Assembly: GCA_036788195.1 (NCBI GenBank)
Contig: DAIQNX010000011.1
Span: 22,375-86,374, forward strand
Length of the DNA stretch: 64,000 bases
Direction: 5' to 3'
From: CALFXN01 sp937957815
Lineage (GTDB): Bacteria > Synergistota > Synergistia > Synergistales > Aminobacteriaceae
The notes beneath the pieces are model-generated. The model was not told the DNA's origin and did not search any database. It worked only from the letters and a program-made list of their open reading frames with translations. Positions 8,824 through 17,837 of the stretch are shown piece after piece. How positions within the stretch are numbered: position 1 is the stretch's first letter; each line of letters begins with the position of its first letter. Both the position numbers and the translations under genes were made by a program.

Positions 8824-9278
8824 TCCTCGCCCTCCGTCCGGGTGCCCTGATATCGAATCCCCGCGAAATCGTCGAGTTCTTCCTGCTCGTACCGCGCGTT
8901 CTTCGTTTTGTCCTCTTCAACCAGATTCCCGATGAACGTCTCCATGATGCGGACGTCCCGATGCTTCTCAGTCAACCGGATTTCGGTACCGGAAATCTGT
9001 TCCCTTATGGACGAAAGCTGCAAGTTCCGTTCCGATATGGTCTTGTCGACGGCATCGACGACCTGGCGCCGGAACCACAGATCCATACACGTACACATCC
9101 GTCCGGACTCTTTGGAGAACTCCCGAAGCGCATCAATCCGCTCCTCGCAAAGACTCTCGAGAGAGCTCCGGATCGCGTCTTCGGCCTTTCGCTCCTCCGC
9201 CAGGCGTTTTCGCTCTTCGTCGCGCCACAATTCTTTTGCCGACAGGATCTTCCTGAACCTGCGGATTCGTGTATTCAT
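8820..9278 (-). CDS. fliJ: Flagellar export protein FliJ
   Basis: FliJ is the stalk-like coiled-coil protein of the flagellar export ATPase complex, inserting into the FliI hexamer and contacting FlhA. The 152-residue product is almost entirely charged helix (for instance RDEERKRLAEERKAEDAIR and RNLQLSSIREQISGTEIRL) with no membrane segment, which is the FliJ fold pattern. Two Cys lie near residues 62-64. Position directly after fliI (43-base gap) supports the call. FliJ sequences diverge strongly, so context carries much of the weight. Confidence 0.85.
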   Translation of the reverse strand: MNTRIRRFRKILSAKELWRDEERKRLAEERKAEDAIRSSLESLCEERIDALREFSKESGRMCTCMDLWFRRQVVDAVDKTISERNLQLSSIREQISGTEIRLTEKHRDVRIMETFIGNLVEEDKTKNARYEQEELDDFAGIRYQGTRTEGEE

Positions 9279-9321
9279 GAGAACGCTCCTTCGAACCCCG
9301 GAAGTTCACCCCTATACGTTC

Positions 9322-10659
9322 CTATTCGGACGTCGGAGCGAGCGACAATAGCGTTTTCTCCGCATCGGAGAACGAGAATGTCTCGTCGACCTTCTGGGAC
9401 AGGAATCCGCGAACGTCGGAGAGGTGGTCGAGAGCCCAGTCGATTTTCGGGTTCGATCCCTTTTTGTAGGCGCCGATGTTGATGAGGTCTTCCGCCTCGG
9501 AATGAACCGCGAGGAGTTCGCGGACGCGGCCCGCCGCCTCGAGGTGTTCCCGGCCGACGATCGAGGGCATGACGCGGCTGACGCTTTCGAGGACATCGAC
9601 GGCAGGGTAGAAATTCCGGGCAGCGATCCTTCGCGAAAGGACGATATGCCCGTCGAGAATTCCGCGGACCGTGTCCGCGACAGGTTCGTTCATGTCGTCT
9701 CCTTCGACGAGCACCGTGTAGATCCCGGTGATGCTCCCGCGCTCGCCGGCGCCAGCCCGCTCGAGGAGCCTCGGCAGACTTTCGAACACCGACGGCGTAT
9801 AGCCGCGCGTCGTCGGAGGCTCGCCGATGGCGAGGCCGACCTCGCGCTGCGCCCTGGCGACGCGCGTGACGGAGTCCATCATGAGGAGGACGTTTTTCCC
9901 CTCGTCCCGAAAGTACTCGGCGATCGCAGTCGCGGTCAGCGACGCCTTGAGACGGATCAGCGGAGGCTGATCCGACGTGGCGATGACGAGCACGGAACGA
10001 CGGAGCCCCTCTTCGCCGAGATCGTGGTCGACGAATTCGCGCACCTCCCGGCCTCGTTCCCCGACAAGCGCGATGACGTTCACATCCGCTTCGGTGAAAC
10101 GCGCCATCATTCCGAGCAGCGTGCTCTTTCCGACGCCCGATCCCGCGAATATTCCGATCCGCTGCCCCGTTCCGAGCGTGAGGATTCCGTCGATGACCCT
10201 GACGCCCACGGGGAGAGGCGTCGTTATCATCTGCCGCCGCAAGGGGTGGGGTGGATCCGCATACAGGGGGTAGACATCGGTGGCGATGACCGGTCCTTTG
10301 TCGTCCATGGGTTCCCCGAGCGCGTCAAGAACCCTCCCAAGCAGGGACTGGCCAACCCGGACCCCGAGGGGACGATCCGTCGACAGAACGTCGCACCCCG
10401 GCCCCACGTCCTTGAGGGTTCCGAGCGGCATGAGAAGGACGCGGTCGCCCCGGAACCCGACAACTTCGGCCTTGAGGGAACGGGAACTGTCACGGAAGCG
10501 GATAGCGCAGAGATCTCCGACGCGGACGTCGGGTCCCTGGGATTCGACGACGAGTCCGACCACCTGAACGACCCGTCCGTTGATCCGGATGAGCTGCGTC
10601 CTGTCGAGGCGGCTCCCGAGGACCTCGACCAGCGTGAGGTCAGTTCTGGTTGGATTCAT
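9322..10659 (-). CDS. fliI: Flagellum-specific ATPase FliI
   Basis: FliI is the hexameric ATPase of the flagellar type III export apparatus. The 445-residue product has the F1-beta-like layout: a barrel domain to about residue 95, a Walker A motif GSGVGKST at 173-180, VGERGREVREF shortly after, Walker B in NVLLMMDSVTRVARAQREVGLAIGEPP taken in parts, and TRGYTPSVF. Length is standard. The start overlaps the fliH stop by 20 bases, which suggests coupled synthesis of this complex. fliJ follows. Confidence 0.97.
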   Translation of the reverse strand: MNPTRTDLTLVEVLGSRLDRTQLIRINGRVVQVVGLVVESQGPDVRVGDLCAIRFRDSSRSLKAEVVGFRGDRVLLMPLGTLKDVGPGCDVLSTDRPLGVRVGQSLLGRVLDALGEPMDDKGPVIATDVYPLYADPPHPLRRQMITTPLPVGVRVIDGILTLGTGQRIGIFAGSGVGKSTLLGMMARFTEADVNVIALVGERGREVREFVDHDLGEEGLRRSVLVIATSDQPPLIRLKASLTATAIAEYFRDEGKNVLLMMDSVTRVARAQREVGLAIGEPPTTRGYTPSVFESLPRLLERAGAGERGSITGIYTVLVEGDDMNEPVADTVRGILDGHIVLSRRIAARNFYPAVDVLESVSRVMPSIVGREHLEAAGRVRELLAVHSEAEDLINIGAYKKGSNPKIDWALDHLSDVRGFLSQKVDETFSFSDAEKTLLSLAPTSE

Positions 10660-11539
10660 ACCGGATTCCCTCGATAAAGAGCGTCTCTATCTCGGAATCG
10701 ATCTGCTCCAGCTGTGTTCTCCACCGGGCGTCGTAGACGCCGAGGTTCGTCTCGACGATGCAGCTGCCCGGACCGACGCTGGGGTCGGCAATGAACTCAA
10801 GGTGTTTCGTTCCGCGCAGGATATCGGCGAACTCTCCCTGGCGGTCTCGGAGGATGTCGACATCCGCCGGGGCGAGGTATACAACGATTCGTTCCCTGTC
10901 GCTCACCCGCTGAAGGACGCCGGAAAAAACACGGAGGACCGCTTCCTGGTCGAGGGAAATTTCCTTGTGCAGCATCCGTTTCAGGAGGTTCTGCCACAGA
11001 CGGATGATCTTCGGCGTCAGGAGTCGTATGAGCGAATCGGTCTGGCCGACAAGCGTTTCGTGAATGGATTCGAGACGGGCCACAAGCGCCGAAAAGCGCT
11101 GGGCGTATTCGGCGGCCACTTCTTTTCTCGCGAGAGCGAGTCCTTCTTCCCGGCCGTTTTTGTTTCCTTCGGCATATCCTTCCCTGCGGGCTTTCTCAAA
11201 AAGTCGCCCGGACTCGGTCTCAACCTCGGACATCATCTTCCCGCGTTCCGTCTCGACCCGGGAACGCAATTCGGACAGTTCACCTTCGAAAGCGCGAATC
11301 CGTTCCAGCAGCCCGCCATTCTCCCGCTCCGCAGCCTCGGCGCGCTCCCGGAATCTTTCGACCTCATGCCGGACATCGTCGAGTTCCGATTCCCTCTCGC
11401 GTCGTTCGACGTCCTCCGGGCGCACGGAACCTTCGAATTCGTCCTCCGGCCGGCCGGTCTCCTGCGCCGCACCGATTCGGACGGACTGGGGAAGAACGCG
11501 GACTGCGCGCAGGATGTTCCGGCGGAGGTGATTAGACAA
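10640..11539 (-). CDS. fliH: Flagellar assembly protein FliH
   Basis: FliH binds and restrains FliI and links it to the C-ring. I chose a TTG start at 11539, which overlaps the fliG stop by 8 bases and has GGAGG 6 bases upstream; a longer open frame exists upstream but reads antisense-like, Arg-rich sequence inside fliG. The resulting 299 residues contain a long charged coiled coil (about 40-150) with heptad-like ELDDVRHEVERFRERAEAAE, then a V-ATPase E-subunit-like C-terminal domain with GPGSCIVETNLGVYDARWRTQLEQI. This matches FliH/YscL proteins. fliI follows with a 20-base overlap. Confidence 0.9.
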   Translation of the reverse strand: MSNHLRRNILRAVRVLPQSVRIGAAQETGRPEDEFEGSVRPEDVERRERESELDDVRHEVERFRERAEAAERENGGLLERIRAFEGELSELRSRVETERGKMMSEVETESGRLFEKARREGYAEGNKNGREEGLALARKEVAAEYAQRFSALVARLESIHETLVGQTDSLIRLLTPKIIRLWQNLLKRMLHKEISLDQEAVLRVFSGVLQRVSDRERIVVYLAPADVDILRDRQGEFADILRGTKHLEFIADPSVGPGSCIVETNLGVYDARWRTQLEQIDSEIETLFIEGIRYESNQN

Positions 11540-12551
11540 CCAGCTCCTCCTCTCCGCCTCTGGAAATGATGATCTCTCCCGTATCCTCCAGAGCGCGGAC
11601 CACATTGACGACCTTCTGCTGCGATTCCTCCACGTCCCGGACCCTGACCGGCCCCATGTAGTCCATGTCTTCCTTGAGCATTTCCGCCGCGCGTTTCGAC
11701 ATGTTCCGGAAGAATTTGCTCCGGAGTTCTTCGGTCGCGCCTTTGAGCGCAAGGCCGAGTTCCTTCATCTCCACCTCGCGCAGGACTCTCTGGAGCGAGC
11801 GGTCGTCCATCTTGATGATATCCTCGAAGACGAACAGCCGTCGCTTGATCTCTTCCGCGAGTTCCGGGTCGTTTTCCTCGAGGTGTTCCATGATGTTCCG
11901 CTCCGTGGCCCGGTCCGCGTTGTTGATGATGTTGACGATCGCGTCGATGCCGCCCGCGAGCGTGAAGTCCTGTCCCATAACGGTGCTGAGCTTTCTTTCG
12001 AGCACACGCTCCACCTCCCGCAGAACCTCCGGAGTGATCCGGTCCATCCGGGCGATCCGTTTCGCGACCTCCGCCTGGAGGGATGCAGCCAAGCCGCCGA
12101 TGACCTGGGCGGCCTGTTCCGGTTCGAGATAGGACAAAATCAGGGCGATCGTCTGAGGGTGCTCGCTCTGGATGAAGCCGAGAAGTTGCTGCGGATCCGT
12201 ATGCCGCATGAAATCGAACGGTCTTACCTGCAGCGACGCCGTAATCCTCGACAGGAGACTCTGTGCCCGTTCCGGACCGAGGGCCCGTTCGAGAATGTCG
12301 CGCGCGTAATCGACGCCTCCTCTCGCCATGTACTCCCGGGCGAGAAGCATCTCCTGGGCCTCCTTGAGGACATCGAGGCGCATTTCCGGCGTCACTTTTC
12401 GGAGGTTTGCGATTTCGAGCGTGACGATCTCTATCGTCGCGTCGTCGAGCTGCTTGTAGATATTCGCGGCGATCTCGTTTCCGAGCGCGACCATGAGTAT
12501 GGCCGAACGCTCCTTGCCGCTCAGATCCCGTCCCTTGCCGGCCTTCGCCAT
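11532..12551 (-). CDS. fliG: Flagellar motor switch protein FliG
   Basis: FliG is the rotor protein that contacts MotA and generates torque. The 339-residue product carries the N-terminal FliF-binding domain, the middle domain with SEHPQTIALILSYLEPEQAA (EHPQ motif near residue 130) and the C-terminal charged torque helix with LFVFEDIIKMDDRSLQRVLREVE. Length is standard. It begins about 9 bases after fliF and overlaps fliH by 8 bases. Confidence 0.97.
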   Translation of the reverse strand: MAKAGKGRDLSGKERSAILMVALGNEIAANIYKQLDDATIEIVTLEIANLRKVTPEMRLDVLKEAQEMLLAREYMARGGVDYARDILERALGPERAQSLLSRITASLQVRPFDFMRHTDPQQLLGFIQSEHPQTIALILSYLEPEQAAQVIGGLAASLQAEVAKRIARMDRITPEVLREVERVLERKLSTVMGQDFTLAGGIDAIVNIINNADRATERNIMEHLEENDPELAEEIKRRLFVFEDIIKMDDRSLQRVLREVEMKELGLALKGATEELRSKFFRNMSKRAAEMLKEDMDYMGPVRVRDVEESQQKVVNVVRALEDTGEIIISRGGEEELVV

Positions 12552-12560
12552 CGCGCCCTC

Positions 12561-14147
12561 CTAGACTTCCTCGGCGAGCCAGTCCTGCATGAGGCTCGCG
12601 ATTTCTTCAGGCTTCGACCTGGCATAGGCGCGAAGCTGTTCCTCGAGAACGGCCAGTTCTCCGTGCGACTCGAAAAGATCGGGAGACGCGAGGAGTTCCT
12701 GGATCGTCGGAATCCGTTTCGGCTCTTTGGATCCTGAGGCCGCGAGCATCGCCTTCATCCGCTTCCGGCGCATGTAGTAGATCGCCCCCAGCACCGCGAG
12801 AACCAGAACGACGACGGTCGAAACCAGCGCGATGATCAGCTCCGTCCGGCGCTGCGCCGCAAGCTGCTCCGCGAGCGTATCCGAGAGCGTCGTCGAGAAT
12901 TTCATCCCCTGGATGACGAGCTGATCGCCACGGACCTCGCTGTACCCGATCGCGGAGGCCACGAGGGTATGAAGCTCTTTCACTCTCGGCTCCTGGAGTT
13001 CTCCGTCGACGAGAACCGAAGCGGACATCCGCCGGATCGCTCCGGGGGTCACGTTCTGCTGCTGTTCCCGCGTCGTGATCTCGAAATTGTTGACCGTATC
13101 GCTCTTGTTGTATTCCGACGCTCCCGCTCCCTGCGTCGCAATAGCGTACCCAGGGATGTTCGTCGTCGTTCCGGGAGCGCCGCCGGGCGGCGTTCCGGGT
13201 CCCTTGTAACTCTCTTCCGTGAGCTGCTGGCTCCGGATGACTCCCTTTCCCGAAGGTCCCGGGATGAATTCCTTCTGCGTGCTCGACCGTTTGTCGAAGT
13301 CGAGATCGACCTTGACGCGGACGACCACCTTTCCGGGGCCATAGACCCGTTCGAGCATCACGCGGACTTTTCCTTCGAGCTCCCGTTCCTGCTGGCGCTC
13401 GAGTTCTCGCTGGACCGACGAAACCGTATGCCCCTCTCCCGACCTGGAGTAGATGAAGAGATCCTGGTCGAGGAGATCGGAGAGAACCTTTCCGGTCGAA
13501 TCCACGACGGTGACGTTTTCCGGCGTCAGCCCCTGGACGCTGTGGGAAACGAGGTGGACAATCGCCTTGACCTGATCGGGACCGAGTTCCCGCCCCGCCT
13601 TGAGACGCAGGAGCACGGAAGCCGTCGAGGGCTGTTGCTGTTCGAGAAAGAGCTTCTGCTCCGGGATAACGATGTTGACCTTGACGAAATCGACCGCGTC
13701 GAGCTGCTTGATGGTGCGGTAGAGTTCCCCTTCCAGCGCGCGGATATACGTGATCTTCTGCTGGAACTCGCTCATTCCCATCTTGGAGGCGTCGAAAAGC
13801 TCGTATCCGACGCTTCCTCCCTTGGGAAGCCCCGCCTGTGCCAACGCGAGCCGCGTCTCGTAGACCTGGGCCCTGGGAAGGAGGATCGCATTTGCGGCGG
13901 GATCGATACGATAGGGGATTTTGTTTTCCTTGAGGTAGGCGACAATCGCCGCCTCGTCGCCTACTTCGAGCCCCGTGAAGAGAGGATCGTAGGCGGGACG
14001 CCCGGCCCAGAACACGAGAAGGCCGAGGAGGACGAGGACCAAAAGGCCTGCGCCACCCAGGGAGGCCTTTTGCCACCCCCTGAGGGACGACCAGAAGAAC
14101 GCGACACGTCCCAACAGCTGCCGGATGCGCTCCATGCTTTTCGACAC
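12561..14147 (-). CDS. fliF: Flagellar MS-ring protein FliF
   Basis: FliF forms the MS-ring, the membrane platform of the basal body. The 528-residue product has a transmembrane helix near 27-48, the ring-building motif regions with EVGDEAAIVAYLKENKIPY and KGSVGYELFD, a Pro/Gly-rich insert (about 300-340), a second helix near 440-462 and a cytoplasmic C-terminus ending in the FliG-binding segment ELAVLEEQLRAYARSKPEEIA. Order and length are typical. It lies between fliE (15-base gap) and fliG. Confidence 0.97.
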   Translation of the reverse strand: MSKSMERIRQLLGRVAFFWSSLRGWQKASLGGAGLLVLVLLGLLVFWAGRPAYDPLFTGLEVGDEAAIVAYLKENKIPYRIDPAANAILLPRAQVYETRLALAQAGLPKGGSVGYELFDASKMGMSEFQQKITYIRALEGELYRTIKQLDAVDFVKVNIVIPEQKLFLEQQQPSTASVLLRLKAGRELGPDQVKAIVHLVSHSVQGLTPENVTVVDSTGKVLSDLLDQDLFIYSRSGEGHTVSSVQRELERQQERELEGKVRVMLERVYGPGKVVVRVKVDLDFDKRSSTQKEFIPGPSGKGVIRSQQLTEESYKGPGTPPGGAPGTTTNIPGYAIATQGAGASEYNKSDTVNNFEITTREQQQNVTPGAIRRMSASVLVDGELQEPRVKELHTLVASAIGYSEVRGDQLVIQGMKFSTTLSDTLAEQLAAQRRTELIIALVSTVVVLVLAVLGAIYYMRRKRMKAMLAASGSKEPKRIPTIQELLASPDLFESHGELAVLEEQLRAYARSKPEEIASLMQDWLAEEV

Positions 14148-14162
14148 CGTCCCCGCCGGAAA

Positions 14163-14477
14163 CTAGACCGGCATCCGCGCCAGTTGCTGATATGCGTCGA
14201 TCAGCTTGTTCCGGACCTCAGTGAGAAGGCGGAGGGCGATTTCCGCCCGCTGGACCGATAGAACCACGTCGGAAATGTCGTCGACATCCCCCGTCGTCAT
14301 TCGTTTCATCATCGTATCGGAGTGCTGCCCGAGCGAATTGACCTGAACCATGGACTCCTTCAGGAGGTCCTCGAAAGATATTCCGAGTCCTTCGGGAGTC
14401 CTGGGCTTTCCGGACGTTTCGGCTGAGACGCTCTCAGCGGAAAACTTCGACAGATCCAGATCGATTCTCGACAACAC
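14163..14477 (-). CDS. fliE: Flagellar hook-basal body protein FliE
   Basis: FliE sits at the junction of MS-ring and rod and is an early flagellar export substrate. The 104-residue product has a variable N-terminus and the conserved C-terminal helices with SFEDLLKESMVQVNSLGQ and SDVVLSVQRAEIALRLLTEVRNKLIDAYQQL (in parts). I use the GTG at 14477, preceded by an AAGGGGG ribosome binding site. A 160-base gap separates it from flgC, unusually long for this operon, and contains a hairpin. Confidence 0.94.
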   Translation of the reverse strand: MLSRIDLDLSKFSAESVSAETSGKPRTPEGLGISFEDLLKESMVQVNSLGQHSDTMMKRMTTGDVDDISDVVLSVQRAEIALRLLTEVRNKLIDAYQQLARMPV

Positions 14478-14540
14478 ATGCGCCCCCTTGCCAAAGAATG
14501 TTCGCGTATCCAGAAAATATTACCACAACACCACGTCGTG

Positions 14541-14579
14541 AAATACAAAGAGGCCCGCCACTGCGGCATTTCGAGCCTC
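14541..14579 (-). terminator. Hairpin with T-rich tail between flgC and fliE
   Basis: Reading the minus strand, GAGGC and GCCTC (5 bp, 14550-14554 with 14575-14579) flank a GC-rich inner region that can also pair (CCGC with GCGG), followed by TTTGTATTT. It resembles a weak intrinsic terminator or a processing/stabilising hairpin within the fla operon, 61 bases after the flgC stop. Confidence 0.5.
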
Positions 14580-14637
14580 GTGACGGACCTCCTGTAGTTC
14601 TTTTGGCCTACTTTTTAGCGTTTCCCGCTCCGGGACG

Positions 14638-15051
14638 TTACCCCCGAAGGATATCGAGCGCACCGTTCCACATCGTCTTCGCGGTTTCCGTGACGGCGAG
14701 ATTCGCCTCATACGCGCGACTCGCGACCATCATATCGGTCATCTCGCGCACGACGGAGACGTTCGGAAAGGCCACATACCCATCTTCCCGCGCGTCGGGG
14801 TGGTCGGGCTGGTAGGCGAGTCTCGGAGCCTGCGGATCTCTGGCGATCGCCGTCACACGCACTCCGCCCATCGGGCCGTCCAGTTCGCGGTCGAGCATCT
14901 CCGCAAAAATCGGGACCTTTCGCGTATACGGGCCCCCTTCGGGCGTCCGAGTCGTATTTACGTTCGCGAGATTCGCGGAAATCGTATCCATCCACAGGCG
15001 ATGAGCCGTCAACGCACTTCCCGCGACATCGATGCTCCGGAAGACTCTCAT
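14638..15051 (-). CDS. flgC: Flagellar proximal rod protein FlgC
   Basis: FlgC is a proximal rod component exported by the flagellar system. The 137-residue product starts RVFRSIDVAGSALTAHRLW with ISANLANVNTTRTPEGGPY and ends with VVREMTDMMVASRAYEANLAV plus a C-terminal helix, the standard rod-protein termini. Length is normal. It begins 2 bases after flgB ends. Confidence 0.97.
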   Translation of the reverse strand: MRVFRSIDVAGSALTAHRLWMDTISANLANVNTTRTPEGGPYTRKVPIFAEMLDRELDGPMGGVRVTAIARDPQAPRLAYQPDHPDAREDGYVAFPNVSVVREMTDMMVASRAYEANLAVTETAKTMWNGALDILRG

Positions 15052-15053
15052 CC

Positions 15054-15455
15054 CTACTGCCCGCCCATCACGGAACGCAACATCGCGCCCTTTCGGGCGA
15101 GAAAGCGGCTCAGCGCCGTGTACGACATTCTCGTTTCGGTCAGAACAGCCATCTCCCGCTCGGGGTCGACAGCGTTTCCGTCGAGACGGTACGGTTCATC
15201 GGAAACGCGCGTCTCCGTCGGAACGACATCGTCGACCGCAAGCGGCCCTGAGGGGATGTGGGAGCGGTCGGTGACAATCATCGGTAATTTCGACGGGCCG
15301 TTGATCACTTCCCGCAGTTCCTCCTCGAACGACACCTTCCGGCGTGCGTAGGCGGGCGTATTCGCATTCGCGATATTCTTCGACGTGGACTCAAGTCTTC
15401 GGGAGAGTCCCTGCATTCCCTTCCCGAGAACCGACATTGTCATATCTCCATACAT
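15054..15455 (-). CDS. flgB: Flagellar proximal rod protein FlgB
   Basis: FlgB is a proximal rod protein. The 133-residue product has the rod motif SKNIANANTPAYARRKVSFEEEL in its N-terminal region and a C-terminal helix with MAVLTETRMSYTALSRFL. It heads the flagellar genes, 67 bases after codY, with a GGGAGGG ribosome binding site before ATG 15455. A sigma-28-like sequence lies in the gap. Confidence 0.95.
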   Translation of the reverse strand: MYGDMTMSVLGKGMQGLSRRLESTSKNIANANTPAYARRKVSFEEELREVINGPSKLPMIVTDRSHIPSGPLAVDDVVPTETRVSDEPYRLDGNAVDPEREMAVLTETRMSYTALSRFLARKGAMLRSVMGGQ

Positions 15456-15487
15456 CTACGCACCCTCCCTTCGACGCCTCGTTTCCT

Positions 15488-15515
15488 TTTTCGGCAGACA
15501 TCGCCCGCAGCTTGA
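15488..15515 (-). promoter_or_regulatory. Possible sigma-28-type promoter upstream of flgB
   Basis: On the minus strand TCAAGCTG (15508-15515) and GCCGAAAA (15488-15495) are separated by 12 bases. The second box matches 7 of 8 of the enteric FliA -10 (GCCGATAA) but the first only 5 of 8 of TAAAGTTT. No fliA/sigD gene is visible in this window. Treat as weak. Confidence 0.3.
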
Positions 15516-15522
15516 GGAAATT

Positions 15523-16356
15523 TCAGTCCCGCGCACCGATCCCGAGTTCCTCGACAAAGAGCGGACTCAGAATCTTGATGAATGTCCCCTTCATTCCGAG
15601 GCTGCGGCTCTCGATGATCCCGGCGCTTTCCAGTTTTCTGAGAGCGTTGACGATGACGCTCCGCGTGACGCCCACCCGGTCGGCGACCTTGCTCGCGATG
15701 ACGACCCCCTCGCTGCCGTTCAGTTCGGTGATGATGTGTTTCACCGATTCGACCTCCGAATACGACAGCGCCCTCATGGCCATCTGGACGACGAGCCGCT
15801 CTCTCGCGCGTTCTTCGATGGTCCGCGTCCTGTCGTGGAGGATTTCGATGCCGACGAGGGTTGCGAGATACTCGGCAAGCACGAGATCCTTGACGTAGAA
15901 CGGTTTGAAGAACCGGGCGAGGAAGAGCGTCCCGAGACGTTCCGCCGATCCGTAGATCGGAACGTAGAGAAGATGTTTTTCCGGCCCGGTTTCGTCGCTC
16001 TGGTCGTCGAACAGATACGCGTCGCTGTCGCTCAGGATGGATTCCCTGTGCTGGTTCGCCTTCTCGACGAACGATTCCGGCATATACCCCTTGTCGAGAA
16101 ATTGCGCGAGCTGTTCGGAATGATATTCGCTCACCCAGGAATACCCCAGTATCTTGCCTTCCCTGTTGATGATGTACACGTTTGCCGTGGAGAAATCGCA
16201 CAGAAGCTTCGCGAGCTTCGCGTAATCCGGCTTCGTTCCCTCCCGTCGACTCTGGAGTGCCCTTCCGACCTGTCTTGTCTTGTCAAGAAGGTCTTTCATC
16301 GACGGGTCTTCGACGATGACTGACGGTATATCGATCGAATCGTTTCCCTTTTTCAT
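15523..16356 (-). CDS. codY: GTP- and branched-chain amino acid-sensing repressor CodY
   Basis: CodY represses nitrogen, amino-acid and often motility genes when GTP and Ile/Leu/Val are plentiful. The 277-residue product has the N-terminal GAF domain (KLLCDFSTANVYIINREGKILGYS region and a segment with HLLYVPIYGSAERLGTL) and the C-terminal winged helix with ASKVADRVGVTRSVIVNALRKLESAGIIESRSLGMKG (in parts), the highly conserved CodY DNA-binding element. I chose ATG 16356 (start MKKGNDSID), with GGAGG 9 bases upstream, over an upstream ATG. It lies 62 bases after hslU and just before flgB, as in B. subtilis. Confidence 0.96.
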   Translation of the reverse strand: MKKGNDSIDIPSVIVEDPSMKDLLDKTRQVGRALQSRREGTKPDYAKLAKLLCDFSTANVYIINREGKILGYSWVSEYHSEQLAQFLDKGYMPESFVEKANQHRESILSDSDAYLFDDQSDETGPEKHLLYVPIYGSAERLGTLFLARFFKPFYVKDLVLAEYLATLVGIEILHDRTRTIEERARERLVVQMAMRALSYSEVESVKHIITELNGSEGVVIASKVADRVGVTRSVIVNALRKLESAGIIESRSLGMKGTFIKILSPLFVEELGIGARD

Positions 16357-16418
16357 GCTACGTTCCCTCCTCATGCGCATGGCGCACGGTATTTGTACGT
16401 TATGGATAACGACGGAAC

Positions 16419-17837
16419 CTACAGGAGGTACCGTCGGACATCGCTGTCGCTGATGAGCGGAGTCAGGCGGCTGCGGACCTCGGCTTCGCCGATCACGATC
16501 CGCTCCCCCTTCCGCTCGGGCGCCGTGAAGCTGATTTCATCGAGAAGATACTCGATCATCGTGTGAAGCCTCCGTGCGCCGATGTTTTCCATCTCCGCGT
16601 TCATCCGCTCGGCAAGGGTCGCGATCTCGCGGATGGCTTCCCCGTCGAATTCGAGAGTCACGTCTTCGACGCCGAGGAGCGCCTGATACTGCCGGATCAG
16701 ACTGTTTTCGGGCTCGACGAGAATCTTCGCCAGGTCGTCGCAGCTCAGGGGTTGAAGCTCCACGCGAATCGGAAAACGCCCCTGAAGTTCCGGCACGAGA
16801 TCCGAAGGCTTCACCGAAGAGAACGCCCCAGCGGCGATGAAAAGCATGTGATCCGTTGTCACGGGGCCATATTTCGTCTGTACGGCCGTTCCCTCGACGA
16901 TCGGCAGGAGATCTCTCTGGACGCCTTCCCTGCTCACATCGGGGCCGGATCCGCCGCCACCCCGCGCGACGATCTTGTCGATCTCGTCGAGAAACACGAT
17001 CCCCTCCTCCTGCGCCGTTTCGAGAGCCTCGCGCGTTACGGAATCCATATCGATAAGCTTTTCAGCCTCTTCGGCCTGGAGCATCCGCTTCGCGTCCGAG
17101 ACGCTCACGCGTCGCTTCTTCGTCTTTTTCGGGAGCAGATTTCCGAGCATCTCGCCGATGTTGATTCCCATGGAGTCCATTCCGGCGCCTCCAAGAAGAG
17201 GGATCGCCATACCAGAGGACTCGGAGACCTCCACTTCGACCTCGCGGTCGTCCAGCTTTCCCGCACGAAGCAACGAGAGAAGCTTCTGCCGGGTTCCCTC
17301 GCGGAGACGTTCGTCCTCTTCGGTCGTCTCCGGTTCCTCGGGTTCCTGTCCGCCGCCGGTGAACGCGCGCAGGAATTCCGGAACGCGGGCTTTTTTTTCC
17401 GGGCGCGGAAGGAGGATATCGACGATCCGCTGTTCCGCGCGTTCCGATGCCGGAATCTGGACCTCCTCGATCCTTCGTTTCTTGACCATCGCGACAGCCG
17501 CGTCCGTCAATTCCCGGACGATGGATTCGACGTCGCGTCCGACATACCCGACTTCGGTGAATTTCGTGGCCTCGACCTTTACGAACGGAGCGTTCACGAG
17601 ATCCGCAAGCCGTCGCGCGATCTCGGTCTTTCCGACTCCCGTCGGACCGACCATCAGGATATTCTTCGGCATGATCTCCCTGGCGATCTCGTCGGAGAGC
17701 GCCCTGCGACGCATTCTGTTCCTGAGCGCGATCGCGACGGCTCGCTTCGCGCCGCCCTGCCCGACGACATAGCGGTCGAGGTAAGCCATGATCTCACGCG
17801 GGGTGAGCCCGTACGCTCCCTGTTCGAGCTGCGTCAT
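16419..17837 (-). CDS. hslU: ATP-dependent protease ATPase subunit HslU (ClpY)
   Basis: HslU is the AAA+ unfoldase that feeds substrates to HslV. The 472-residue product starts MTQLEQGAYGLTPREIMAYLDRYVVGQ in part, has Walker A GPTGVGKT, the pore loop GYVGRD, an inserted I-domain (about 110-245, including an acidic stretch EPEEPETTEEDERLREG), Walker B GIVFLDEIDKI and the conserved C-terminus ending SDVRRYLL. ATG 17837 overlaps the hslV stop (ATGA). An upstream in-frame extension exists but lies inside hslV. Confidence 0.97.
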   Translation of the reverse strand: MTQLEQGAYGLTPREIMAYLDRYVVGQGGAKRAVAIALRNRMRRRALSDEIAREIMPKNILMVGPTGVGKTEIARRLADLVNAPFVKVEATKFTEVGYVGRDVESIVRELTDAAVAMVKKRRIEEVQIPASERAEQRIVDILLPRPEKKARVPEFLRAFTGGGQEPEEPETTEEDERLREGTRQKLLSLLRAGKLDDREVEVEVSESSGMAIPLLGGAGMDSMGINIGEMLGNLLPKKTKKRRVSVSDAKRMLQAEEAEKLIDMDSVTREALETAQEEGIVFLDEIDKIVARGGGGSGPDVSREGVQRDLLPIVEGTAVQTKYGPVTTDHMLFIAAGAFSSVKPSDLVPELQGRFPIRVELQPLSCDDLAKILVEPENSLIRQYQALLGVEDVTLEFDGEAIREIATLAERMNAEMENIGARRLHTMIEYLLDEISFTAPERKGERIVIGEAEVRSRLTPLISDSDVRRYLL

